Below the pieces are notes generated by a model that did not search any database, was not told the origin of the DNA, and was given only the letters and a program-made list of their open reading frames with translations. From an uncultured Burkholderiales bacterium (GTDB lineage Bacteria; Pseudomonadota; Gammaproteobacteria; Burkholderiales; Burkholderiaceae): a stretch of 34,378 nucleotides of DNA. The stretch is from assembly GCA_903845315.1 (NCBI GenBank), contig CAIMWY010000027.1, positions 1-34,378 on the forward strand. The letters run 5' to 3'. Every line of letters begins with the position of its first letter. The first letter of the stretch is position 1. This document shows positions 7,030 through 13,473 of this stretch, piece by piece. The translations under genes were made by a program, and so were the position numbers.

Positions 7030-8127
7030 TTAGGCCGAACGCAACTCGTACTTGTTGATTTTTTCAATCAAGGTGGTGCGTTGCAGGTTCAATAGCTTGG
7101 CCGTGCGGGACACATTGCCCGAATTGCGGTCCAAGGCCTGCTCAATGATGCTGCGCTCGATCTGGGCCATGCGCTCCTTGAGCGACATTCCCTCGGGTGG
7201 CAAGTGCGGCATACCTTGAGCCAACATGATGATGCTTTCCACATCATTGTCTTCGGGCTCTGGCTGGTCTTGCATCTCCGCCAAGACCTCGGGCGGTGGG
7301 GTCATTTCTAATTTAGCCAGCAAAGGTGCTTGGGCTTGCAACTCGGCTTGCGCGCTGATCAAACCCTTGGGCAGCAAGGTCGGGGGAATCGCCCGCAAAT
7401 CCAAATCTTGTCCTGCGTACAAGGTGCTGAAACGGTCCACCAAATTCGAGAGTTCGCGCACATTGCCCGGCCAGGGATACTTCTGCAAAGCCGCCATGAA
7501 GTCAGGTTTGAAGCGAATCGGGGGTTGTCCAAAATTGACAAACTTCTGCGCAAAAAAGCCCAACAACTCGGTCACATCGGCCGGACGTTCGCGCAAAGGC
7601 GGCGTCACCATTGGCAAGACATTCAAACGATAGTACAAATCTTCGCGAAACCGACCGGCAGAAATTTCTGTCTCTAAATCGCGATGTGTTGCGGCAATGA
7701 CACGCACATCGACCTGCACCTGTCGGGTTCCACCAATCGGGTCGACCGTGCGCTCTTGCAACACGCGTAGCAATTTGACCTGCATGTCCAGCGACATGTC
7801 GCCAATTTCATCTAAGAAAATCGTGCCGCCATGAGCCAATTCAAAGCGGCCTATGCGGTCTGCCACTGCGCCTGTGAAGGCGCCTTTGCGGTGGCCAAAG
7901 AGTTCACTTTCGAGGAGGTCTTTGGGTATTGCGGCGCAATTGATAGGTACAAAGTTCGCGCCGCAGCGGTTCGATTGGTCGTGCAGCAAGCGCGCCAACA
8001 ACTCCTTGCCGGTGCCACTCTCACCGGTGATCATCACCGTCGCATTCGAGTTGGCCATGGTCGCGACCAAGCCGCGCAAAGCTTGGGCCGACTCGCTAGA
8101 GCCAATGAAATGGGGGAGGGGTTTCAT
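7030..8127 (-). CDS. sigma-54-dependent transcription activator without an N-terminal sensor domain
   Basis: A 365-residue AAA+ enhancer-binding protein, probably the flagellar master or class-II activator (functional counterpart of FleQ/FlrA/FlrC). The AAA+ domain begins at residue 7 (FIGSSESAQALRGL), with Walker A GESGTGKE at 35-42, an intact GAFTGA loop at 82-87 for sigma-54 contact, Walker B GGTIFLDE at 100-107, and WPGNVRELSNLVDR near 219-232. A Fis-type helix-turn-helix ends the protein (GNVSRTAKLLNLQRTTLIEK). There is no receiver, GAF or FleQ-type N-terminal domain, as in PspF. The start at 8127 is preferred over an in-frame ATG at 8193 because it has AGGAAT about 9 nt upstream and gives the conserved N-terminus. 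It is divergent from the flgP operon. Confidence 0.92.
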   Translation of the reverse strand: MKPLPHFIGSSESAQALRGLVATMANSNATVMITGESGTGKELLARLLHDQSNRCGANFVPINCAAIPKDLLESELFGHRKGAFTGAVADRIGRFELAHGGTIFLDEIGDMSLDMQVKLLRVLQERTVDPIGGTRQVQVDVRVIAATHRDLETEISAGRFREDLYYRLNVLPMVTPPLRERPADVTELLGFFAQKFVNFGQPPIRFKPDFMAALQKYPWPGNVRELSNLVDRFSTLYAGQDLDLRAIPPTLLPKGLISAQAELQAQAPLLAKLEMTPPPEVLAEMQDQPEPEDNDVESIIMLAQGMPHLPPEGMSLKERMAQIERSIIEQALDRNSGNVSRTAKLLNLQRTTLIEKINKYELRSA

Positions 8128-8134
8128 GTCAAAA

Positions 8135-8158
8135 ATTCCTACAGTGCATTGTCGGAAT
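8135..8158 (-). promoter_or_regulatory. 24-bp near-perfect palindrome over the activator gene's promoter and ribosome site
   Basis: The palindrome reads ATTCC-n-ACA-n-TGCA-n-TGT-n-GGAAT and matches its reverse complement at 20 of 24 positions; only the n positions differ. On the minus strand it contains the GGAAT of the ribosome site of the activator gene. A weak sigma-70-like site, TTGTGC-N16-GACAAT (plus coordinates 8148-8175), has its -10 inside the palindrome. An autoregulatory operator is the simplest reading. Confidence 0.6.
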
Positions 8159-8206
8159 CTGGGTTTTTTGCACAAGACAGAAAAAGTATTCATCTGGGCG
8201 TTTGGT

Positions 8207-8233
8207 TAAAGATGCCATGCTTGGTGCCGAATC
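8207..8233 (+). promoter_or_regulatory. sigma-28 promoter of the flgP operon
   Basis: TAAAGATG (8207-8214), an 11-nt gap, then GCCGAATC (8226-8233), 29 nt before the lipoprotein start. TAAAG and GCCGA match the consensus exactly; the ATC end resembles the -10 box of fliC (GACGAATC). Confidence 0.75.
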
Positions 8234-8262
8234 GTGTGGGAGACCCATTCAAGGACAACGAC

Positions 8263-8778
8263 ATGAAACGCTTCTTCTCTATCACGCTGATTGCGGCAGC
8301 TTTGCAATTGGGTGGATGCTCGTATTTCAAGCTCAGCCCGGACAGCGAACCCAAAGAGCTTGCACCCGCTGCGGCTGCCGAGCGCAGGGCGCCTGAGCCC
8401 GCGTCCATGATCACCCCCATGTCCGAGAAGCGCGACACGCTGTTGGCCACGGGCTATGCCGTCATCAGCATTCAAAACCACCGCAACCCAGCGCAACAAC
8501 GTTTGTTGGCCATCCGTGCCTCCAAGCTCGACGCCTACCGTGCCTTGACCGAGCAGGTCTATGGCCAGCAACTCGATGCCAGCACCACCGTGGCCGACAT
8601 GACCGTGATGAGCGACACCTTCCGCGCCCGTGTCGAAGGCGTGGTCTATGGTGCTGTCTTGGTCAGCATCACGCCCGTAGGCGACGACACCTACGAAACC
8701 ACCATGTCCTTGGACCGAAACCTCGTCAACGACTTGCGCGCTCTGTACGTGGCGCACTTGAACAGCAAACGCCGTTGA
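8263..8778 (+). CDS. flgP: FlgP-like outer-membrane lipoprotein (LPP20 family)
   Basis: A 171-residue lipoprotein of the LPP20/FlgP family. The signal peptide ends in the lipobox LGGC with Cys19; Ser at +2 predicts the outer membrane. After a short alanine/proline linker comes the family domain: GYAVISIQ, LLAIRASKLDAYRALTEQVY, VEGVVYGAVLVSI and YETTMSLD. In Vibrio and Campylobacter, FlgP forms outer-membrane disk structures around the flagellar motor. The frame is open far upstream, but ATG 8263 is chosen because the signal peptide starts there and a sigma-28 promoter ends 29 nt before it. The next gene encodes the matching FlgT-like protein. FlgO, the usual third member, was not seen in the window. 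Confidence 0.85.
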   Translation: MKRFFSITLIAAALQLGGCSYFKLSPDSEPKELAPAAAAERRAPEPASMITPMSEKRDTLLATGYAVISIQNHRNPAQQRLLAIRASKLDAYRALTEQVYGQQLDASTTVADMTVMSDTFRARVEGVVYGAVLVSITPVGDDTYETTMSLDRNLVNDLRALYVAHLNSKRR

Positions 8779-8801
8779 GCGCGCCTACGAAGCTCTCAGC
8801 C

Positions 8802-9893
8802 ATGACACACCTCGCTGCCCCTGAGCACACTTGGTCGCGCGCCGTGCGCGCGGGCGTGCTGATCCTGTGCTGCATCCCCAGTGCCTTGTTTGCGGCCGAT
8901 TTGACCGCTGAGCAGCGCTTGCAAGCCATCCGCCAAGCCTTGGTGGAAGCAGCGATGAAAAGCAATACCCGCGTCAGCGCGACCAGTTGGATGGACACCA
9001 ACGGCGCTCTGCGCGAATACAACCGTTTTTCGTCTGAAATCAAAGTGCGCGAGTTGCAGGTCACGCGCTATGGACGTGACGAAGCGCAAGAACCCGAAGC
9101 CCAAGTCATGGCCGTTGCCGCGGAGGTGATTGAGCCCACACGCTGCAACGCCCCTCAAGCCAAGGCCCCGTTGATGCATGTGATGACGTTGTCTTTGGAG
9201 TTGTCCCCAAGTCTCCAAGCAGCGCAGCGTTATCCGGCCCAGCAAGCGGGGTTCTTAGCGCGGCAGCGCTTGTTGCAAGCCGCCACCCAGGCCCAGCACT
9301 GGCGTTTGATGACCGATCCGGTCTACACCCGCAGCTACGAGCGCTCAAGCTATAGCCATGGCGAAGAACATGTGCAGTGGCACATGCAAGTCACTGTGGC
9401 GCCACCCCCTGCGGGCTTGACCACCGACGAATCTGGCGTATTCACACTGCACTTGCAGGTAAGAGCTCCAGGTCAAATGCACGCCATCTACAGCGCGCAA
9501 GACGTGGTCATGGGTTCTCCACCTGCCTTGGCCTTGACCACGCCCAAGCTGGCTGGTGAACTGCGTGAAGCCATTGAAAACGCCGTCGTGCGCATGGGTA
9601 AAGCCTTGGATATTCAGCTCTCGTGTGACCCCACCAGCATCGAAGTCACGCAAACCGAAGCAGGCGTGTTGACGCTCAATGCCGGCGGGCGATCTGGTTT
9701 GCGCGTGGGCGACAAAGTCATGTTGTCTGACGCCCGTGTCTTGCCCAAGCACGCCTTGGAAGCCGGGGCACTTGACGCCGCAGTCTTGGCCGAAGTTAAA
9801 TCGGTCAGGCCTTACCAAGCTGAACTCAAGCAAGTGGCAGGGCGTTCGCAAAAATTCCAAGGTGCTTGGGTGGCATGGCCCTACACCTATTGA
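8802..9893 (+). CDS. flgT: FlgT-like periplasmic flagellar protein (H-ring component)
   Basis: A 363-residue exported protein. The signal peptide (RAGVLILCCIPSALFAA) should be cut near residues 31-32. The mature N-terminus resembles FlgT: LTAEQRLQAIRQALVEAA, then a long middle domain, then a C-terminal domain with GVLTLNAGGRSGLRVGDKVML, which matches the FlgT C-terminal pattern of a beta strand followed by G-L-x-V-G-D. In Vibrio, FlgT forms the H-ring on the LP ring and helps seat the stator. ATG 8802 is chosen over a TTG at 8775, which would add nine residues in front of the signal. The gene starts 23 nt after flgP. The assignment rests on pattern and neighbourhood and is less certain than for flgP. 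Confidence 0.75.
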   Translation: MTHLAAPEHTWSRAVRAGVLILCCIPSALFAADLTAEQRLQAIRQALVEAAMKSNTRVSATSWMDTNGALREYNRFSSEIKVRELQVTRYGRDEAQEPEAQVMAVAAEVIEPTRCNAPQAKAPLMHVMTLSLELSPSLQAAQRYPAQQAGFLARQRLLQAATQAQHWRLMTDPVYTRSYERSSYSHGEEHVQWHMQVTVAPPPAGLTTDESGVFTLHLQVRAPGQMHAIYSAQDVVMGSPPALALTTPKLAGELREAIENAVVRMGKALDIQLSCDPTSIEVTQTEAGVLTLNAGGRSGLRVGDKVMLSDARVLPKHALEAGALDAAVLAEVKSVRPYQAELKQVAGRSQKFQGAWVAWPYTY

Positions 9894-9916
9894 TGACTAT
9901 CCGATTGGAAAACCTC

Positions 9917-10309
9917 ATGACTTTGTTTGTCCTCTCCCGTGTTGGCTTGGTCGGCGCTTGTGTGGCCTTGAGTTGCCTTAGCTTGCCTGCTGCAGCGCAG
10001 TCCAAGACCTACCTGGTCAAATCAGGCGACACCTTAGACCTTGTCATTCGCCAAACCATGGGTGACAGCCCGGTCAAGCCCATCATCTTGCGGCAGGTTT
10101 TGATGTCACAAAACCCTGAGGCCTTCACCAAATCCACCCCACGGGTGCTGATTGCGGGTGCTGTGCTGAAAGTGCCCAGCACCGAAGACGTGTTGCGCCA
10201 ATACCTCACGGGCAAGACCCCTGATTCGTCTGCCCCAACCAAGCCCGGTGGCTACACCACCGCCGACATCAACATGAACGAGCGCAAAAACTGGGTGCGC
10301 TACCCCTGA
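9917..10309 (+). CDS. Small secreted LysM-like protein
   Basis: A 130-residue protein with a signal peptide (VGACVALSCLSLPAAAQ, cut near residue 27) and one LysM-like domain, starting TYLVKSGDTLDLVIRQTMG and continuing through LMSQNPEAF to GAVLKVPS. LysM domains bind peptidoglycan; FimV/HubP-type polar proteins also carry this motif. ATG 9917 has GGAAA upstream and gives a normal signal; ATG 9893 overlaps the flgT stop (TGATG) and would add eight residues, so it remains possible. The gene sits between FlgT-like and FliK-like genes, so a periplasmic partner of the H-ring or motor, holding it to the cell wall, is a reasonable inference. Confidence 0.75.
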   Translation: MTLFVLSRVGLVGACVALSCLSLPAAAQSKTYLVKSGDTLDLVIRQTMGDSPVKPIILRQVLMSQNPEAFTKSTPRVLIAGAVLKVPSTEDVLRQYLTGKTPDSSAPTKPGGYTTADINMNERKNWVRYP

Positions 10310-10310
10310 C

Positions 10311-11399
10311 ATGGCCATCCTCGGGCCCGAGGGCGTCCATCAAATTGCGCGCATTGCGCCGGTTCATCTGGAGATGCGGCAAATTTATGTGGAAGCACCC
10401 GTGGCACGCCACTTGGGGCTGCACGACGGCCAAGTGGTGCAAGCAGTCGCTGCATTGCGCCAAGACCAGCTCAAGCTGGTGCTCAACGAACATGTTTTCA
10501 ACTTGCCCTTGTCGCCATATATCAAAGAGGGTGACATGGTGCAGTTGCGCGCTCAGTTGTTGCCCACAGGGCAATGGGCTTTGCAGTTGTTGCACTCGGG
10601 CAATTTTGCGGGTCACGACCCGTCGGCCCCTGCGACTGCACCTTCCCGCCTGAACACCTTGTTGTTTCAACCCGAGGGCTTTGCCAATTGGCTCAATCTG
10701 CTGCGCCCTGGTGTGCTCGAAGCCCTGCTGCCAGCAGGCGACAACGAATCCTTGTTCGCGCGTTTTTTAGGCCAGCGCTTGAGCATGGCCAGTTTGCAAG
10801 GCCCCATCCTGAAACGCTGGGTACTCAAACACACCAAGTCAGGTGAGGCCAACTTGGCCGAAGGTGTGTCTCTGGACGACGACCCCAAAGCTTTGCTGCG
10901 TTTGCTTATGAATGCCCGAGCCACAGATGATTCGCAAGAAGCAAGCGCTAACCAAGAAACCCTGCAGCATGCGCTCGACGAGTTGGAGGGGGCCCAACTC
11001 AAGGCCTTGCAAGAGCTGCACAAAGGCGATTTGAACTTCAGCTTGGTCATCCCCTTCACCGATGCCGAACCGATTGAGCTGCAGTTTGAGCGCCAAGGCA
11101 ACAAACCCGGGCAACCCAAAAACCCCTTGGTGGTCAACATTCATACCGTCAGCCAAAGCTTGGGCGAGGTCTGGTTGAAAACCACCATCCGTCAAGATGC
11201 GCAGGTCGACTTGACCATGTGGGCGCTCAAACCGGAAGTCGCTTCCTTGGCCCGTTTCAATGCCAGTGAATTGACCTACGAGTTGGAGTTTGCGGGCTTG
11301 GTCATGGGCAGCTTTCAAGTCTTCAATGCCCGCCGTCCTGACAGCAAGCCGATGCGCGAACCGGTCAACCATGGCGCCCTGGTCGACACCCGGGTTTAA
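10311..11399 (+). CDS. FliK-like protein (hook-length-control type C-terminal domain)
   Basis: A 362-residue protein with no signal peptide. The C-terminal part (LVVNIHTVSQSLGEVWLKTT, VDLTMWAL, then ELTYELEFAGLVMGSFQVFNA) resembles the Flg_hook domain of FliK, which contacts FlhB and switches export specificity. The N-terminal half (about 1-110) looks like a small beta-rich domain rather than the proline/glutamine-rich ruler of classical FliK. It begins one base after the LysM gene and is followed 14 nt later by an FlhB-like gene; the same order, a FliK-like gene next to a short FlhB-like gene, is known as ylqG-ylqH in Bacillus subtilis. It may be a second FliK or the main one; a classical fliK is not in this window. 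Confidence 0.72.
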   Translation: MAILGPEGVHQIARIAPVHLEMRQIYVEAPVARHLGLHDGQVVQAVAALRQDQLKLVLNEHVFNLPLSPYIKEGDMVQLRAQLLPTGQWALQLLHSGNFAGHDPSAPATAPSRLNTLLFQPEGFANWLNLLRPGVLEALLPAGDNESLFARFLGQRLSMASLQGPILKRWVLKHTKSGEANLAEGVSLDDDPKALLRLLMNARATDDSQEASANQETLQHALDELEGAQLKALQELHKGDLNFSLVIPFTDAEPIELQFERQGNKPGQPKNPLVVNIHTVSQSLGEVWLKTTIRQDAQVDLTMWALKPEVASLARFNASELTYELEFAGLVMGSFQVFNARRPDSKPMREPVNHGALVDTRV

Positions 11400-11413
11400 T
11401 CCCCCAGCACGCC

Positions 11414-11710
11414 ATGAACCACAAGCCCTACACCGAAGCCGTGGCCCTTGAATACGGCCGCAACAAAACCCCGGTGGTCAGCGCCAAGGGCGATGGCGAG
11501 TTGGCGCAGCGCATCGTGCAAGAGGCCAAGCGTCAAGGCGTGTATGTCACCGAAGACCCGCGCTTGCTGGCCATGCTGAGTCGACTCGATGTGGGACAAG
11601 AAATTCCGCCAGACATGTTCAACGCCGTCGCCGTGATCTTGGCTTGGGTCTACTGGCTCAAGGGCATGCAGCCCGGGGATGAGAAGTCGCGCGATCAGGC
11701 GTCGCTGTAA
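11414..11710 (+). CDS. flhX: FlhX, FlhB C-terminal-domain homologue
   Basis: A 98-residue protein matching only the cytoplasmic C-terminus of FlhB: AVALEYGRNKTPVVSAKGDGE, split here as AVALEYGRNKTPVV and SAKGDGELAQRI, then GVYVTEDPRLLAML, the family signature EIPPDMFNAVAVILAWVYWL. The autocleavage motif NPTH of FlhB is absent, as expected for a protein that stands for the cleaved product. FlhX-type proteins can replace the FlhB C-terminal part in export-specificity switching in other bacteria. The gene ends by overlapping the 3' end of flgN on the other strand by 16 nt. No strong ribosome site is visible, so coupling to the FliK-like gene is likely. Confidence 0.85.
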   Translation: MNHKPYTEAVALEYGRNKTPVVSAKGDGELAQRIVQEAKRQGVYVTEDPRLLAMLSRLDVGQEIPPDMFNAVAVILAWVYWLKGMQPGDEKSRDQASL

Positions 11711-12120
11711 CCGCGTCCGCGGTGGGCGCGCGATAACTTTCCGAGTCTGTCGTAGATTTCGACCGAACTGGTGGGGTCTTCGACTTGGAGACTTTGCAAA
11801 GCGCCACGAATGGCTTCGATCTTTCGGTGAATCAACACCTCATTGCGGCGGTGCAAGTCGCGGCAATGCATCATCTGCGCTTTGAAACCATCCCAAGCGG
11901 GGCCCAAAGCATCAGCCGACTCGGGGCCATCAATGCCTGCGAGTCGGGTCAGCTCTTGCAAGAGCGAGTTTTTGCTGCTTTGGGTGGCCTCAAAGGCGTC
12001 CAAATTTTGCGCTTTCAACTGATCAAACTCAGTCTCGAGCAATTGCTCCAGCGAGCTCGCCGTGGCCAAGGCTGTCGACAAGTTGTCATCCAGCGCTTGA
12101 TCCGTTGTGCTGCTTGTCAT
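11695..12120 (-). CDS. flgN: FlgN, export chaperone for FlgK and FlgL
   Basis: A 141-residue, mostly helical protein of the FlgN family, the chaperone that brings the hook-filament junction proteins FlgK and FlgL to the export gate. The pattern SSLEQLLETEFDQLKAQNLD near the N-terminus followed by SKNSLLQELTRL and LIHRKIEAIRGALQSL is typical of the coiled-coil FlgN fold. It lies 17 nt downstream of flgM on the same strand, the usual flgM-flgN pair, and is probably transcribed from the flgM sigma-28 promoter and from flgA. Sequence conservation in this family is low, so the call depends on both the helical pattern and the position. Confidence 0.85.
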   Translation of the reverse strand: MTSSTTDQALDDNLSTALATASSLEQLLETEFDQLKAQNLDAFEATQSSKNSLLQELTRLAGIDGPESADALGPAWDGFKAQMMHCRDLHRRNEVLIHRKIEAIRGALQSLQVEDPTSSVEIYDRLGKLSRAHRGRGYSDA

Positions 12121-12137
12121 GTCCGGTCAGAAACCGT

Positions 12138-12458
12138 TCAGCTAGTGATCATTTTTTCCAACGACACAAAGCTTTCGGCGATGCGACGCGGATTGATCGG
12201 GTAGTTGCCGTCCTTGATCGCCTGCTTGATGGCATCGACCTTGGCGCGGTCAAAGTCGGGCTCAGCCATGACCTTTTGGGCTACGTTGCTCAAGCTCACT
12301 TTGTCTGCTCCAGCTTTTGCTTTTTCCAGCGGTTGAGAGGGCGCGCCTTCTTTCGCCTGAGCGGCAGAAGAGCTCTTTTTGTCGACCTTATCGATGGCGC
12401 TGCGCATTGCAGCGTTCGATTGGGCCATCCGTCCATAGTTCGAAATAGCGTCACTCAT
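12138..12458 (-). CDS. flgM: FlgM, anti-sigma-28 factor
   Basis: A 106-residue FlgM that binds FliA until the hook is finished, then leaves the cell through the flagellar export channel. The C-terminal FliA-binding half is clear: VSLSNVAQKVMAEPDFDRAK, then VDAIKQAIKDGNYPINPRRIAESF. The N-terminal half is alanine/serine/lysine-rich and presumably unfolded, as is usual for the family. The start is ATG at 12458 (minus strand) with a purine-rich AAAGAAAGAGAAA leader. A sigma-28 promoter is placed about 53 nt upstream, so FliA would drive its own inhibitor, as in enteric bacteria. Confidence 0.95.
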   Translation of the reverse strand: MSDAISNYGRMAQSNAAMRSAIDKVDKKSSSAAQAKEGAPSQPLEKAKAGADKVSLSNVAQKVMAEPDFDRAKVDAIKQAIKDGNYPINPRRIAESFVSLEKMITS

Positions 12459-12510
12459 GATGATTTCTCTTTCTTTAACCCTGATGGGTCAAAACTTTTC
12501 CACAACACCT

Positions 12511-12537
12511 CAATCGACCTCAAATTCTAGAACTTGA
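12511..12537 (-). promoter_or_regulatory. sigma-28 promoter of flgM-flgN
   Basis: On the minus strand, TCAAGTTC (12537-12530), an 11-nt gap, then GTCGATTG (12518-12511). The two boxes and the gap match the fliD promoter closely (TCAAGTTT-N11-GTCGATTC). Confidence 0.75.
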
Positions 12538-12539
12538 GG
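12518..12539. promoter_or_regulatory. 22-bp near-perfect palindrome over the flgM promoter
   Basis: Outer arms CCTCAA and TTGAGG enclose a core with TTCTAGAA; 20 of 22 positions are symmetric. It covers the -35 box and spacer of the flgM promoter. It could be an operator. On the plus strand it is followed by AACTTTTT, which looks like a terminator, but no plus-strand gene ends here; on the minus strand it would fold in the flgA read-through transcript. Confidence 0.55.
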
Positions 12540-12573
12540 AACTTTTTCCATTTATTTTTATACCTAACACTTT

Positions 12574-13368
12574 TTACCTCAATCGTGCGGCATTAGGGCC
12601 CGTGACGATGCCTGTTAAAGATCGACCCGACTCGCTGTTTTTCAAGCGAATTTGTTCACCCAAGCCTCCATCTTGCAAAGATTCTGCACGCATGGTGATC
12701 ACAAAGCCCTGCCCTTGCCCGGCGGTGACCTGAACTTCTTGTCCGCGCTTGATCAAAACGGCATTTTTGAGGTCATAAGTTCTCAGCGGCGTGTTGGGCG
12801 TCAAGTCACGCACCAACTCCATGTTGACCAGCAACTTGCTGTCCACCATCAATTGGTTTTCCATGCCTGCTGCCGGCATTTCCGCTTCAATGAACATGGC
12901 CGGTGTGATCACCGTGCCGCGTTTCAGTAAATCTTTAGACACCAACACTTTGTGCAAGACCGGCGCAGCGGGCCCATGGCGTGTCACCACCGCAGGCTCA
13001 GAGCCCTGATTCAGGGTGATGTAGAGCTGCCACATCGGTTGCGCACAGCGCACCCGCACCGAGGCTTGGTTGGGGAAAGGCTGGTCAAACTGCAGGTTTT
13101 GTTGACAGGCTTGCACCGTGATGCGCGCATCCAAGGCTGCCACATGCAGGGTCTTTCCTTGAAAAGCGGGGTAGCTCGCAGCCCATTGCAGCGCTTGTTG
13201 CTGCAGGGTCTCCCAACTGGTGGCTGGCACCGAGGCAGAACCCGCCAAGCCTGATGGGGCGGGGCTTGCCGCTGCACACAGCTGCCATGCAAGTCCCAGC
13301 ATCCACCCCCAGCGCCGAGCCCAAAGGGCGGGGCGACTGTCGGAATTTCTTAGGCACAGCATTTGCAT
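12574..13368 (-). CDS. flgA: FlgA, P-ring assembly chaperone
   Basis: A 264-residue periplasmic chaperone needed for FlgI polymerisation into the P ring. A rather long, arginine-rich N-region leads to the hydrophobic signal (WMLGLAWQLCAAASPA). The C-terminal half is the SAF-type FlgA domain: LVSKDLLKRGTVITPAMF, LVNMELVRDLTPNTPLRTYDL, VLIKRGQEVQVTAG, then ITMRAESLQDGGLGEQIRLKN and the family ending SGRSLTGIVTGPNAARL. ATG 13368 is used; a shorter start at M23 would remove the basic N-region. A sigma-54-like site lies about 57 nt upstream. The gene is divergent from the LysM/lysozyme-like gene and is followed by flgM-flgN. Confidence 0.94.
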   Translation of the reverse strand: MQMLCLRNSDSRPALWARRWGWMLGLAWQLCAAASPAPSGLAGSASVPATSWETLQQQALQWAASYPAFQGKTLHVAALDARITVQACQQNLQFDQPFPNQASVRVRCAQPMWQLYITLNQGSEPAVVTRHGPAAPVLHKVLVSKDLLKRGTVITPAMFIEAEMPAAGMENQLMVDSKLLVNMELVRDLTPNTPLRTYDLKNAVLIKRGQEVQVTAGQGQGFVITMRAESLQDGGLGEQIRLKNSESGRSLTGIVTGPNAARLR

Positions 13369-13424
13369 GATCGTTTGTATCGGGTGTTGGTTTTTTTGAC
13401 TTTTTGGTCAGACCCACACCCAAA

Positions 13425-13441
13425 TGCAAGAACGAGACCAG
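13425..13441 (-). promoter_or_regulatory. Candidate sigma-54 promoter of flgA
   Basis: On the minus strand, CTGGTCT-N5-TTGCA: the GG and GC pairs are at the correct 10-nt separation and TTGCA is exact, but the CAC after GG is replaced by TCT. It lies 57 nt upstream of the flgA start. Confidence 0.5.
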
Positions 13442-13473
13442 CTTTTGACAACCGATCCACCAAGAGGCCATCC

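Noticed and set aside
7831..8262. Upstream extension of the flgP-like frame
   Set aside because: It is antisense to the activator gene and would place a lipoprotein signal in the middle of the protein; the sigma-28 promoter and signal peptide support ATG 8263.
13338..13346. TGTCGGAAT, also found in the palindrome near 8151
   Set aside because: Only a 9-base word is shared, without the dyad, and it lies inside the flgA coding region.
13432..13458. Possible sigma-28 site for the LysM/lysozyme-like gene
   Set aside because: ACCGATCC resembles the fliS -10 box, but the sequence 11 nt upstream has no -35 match.
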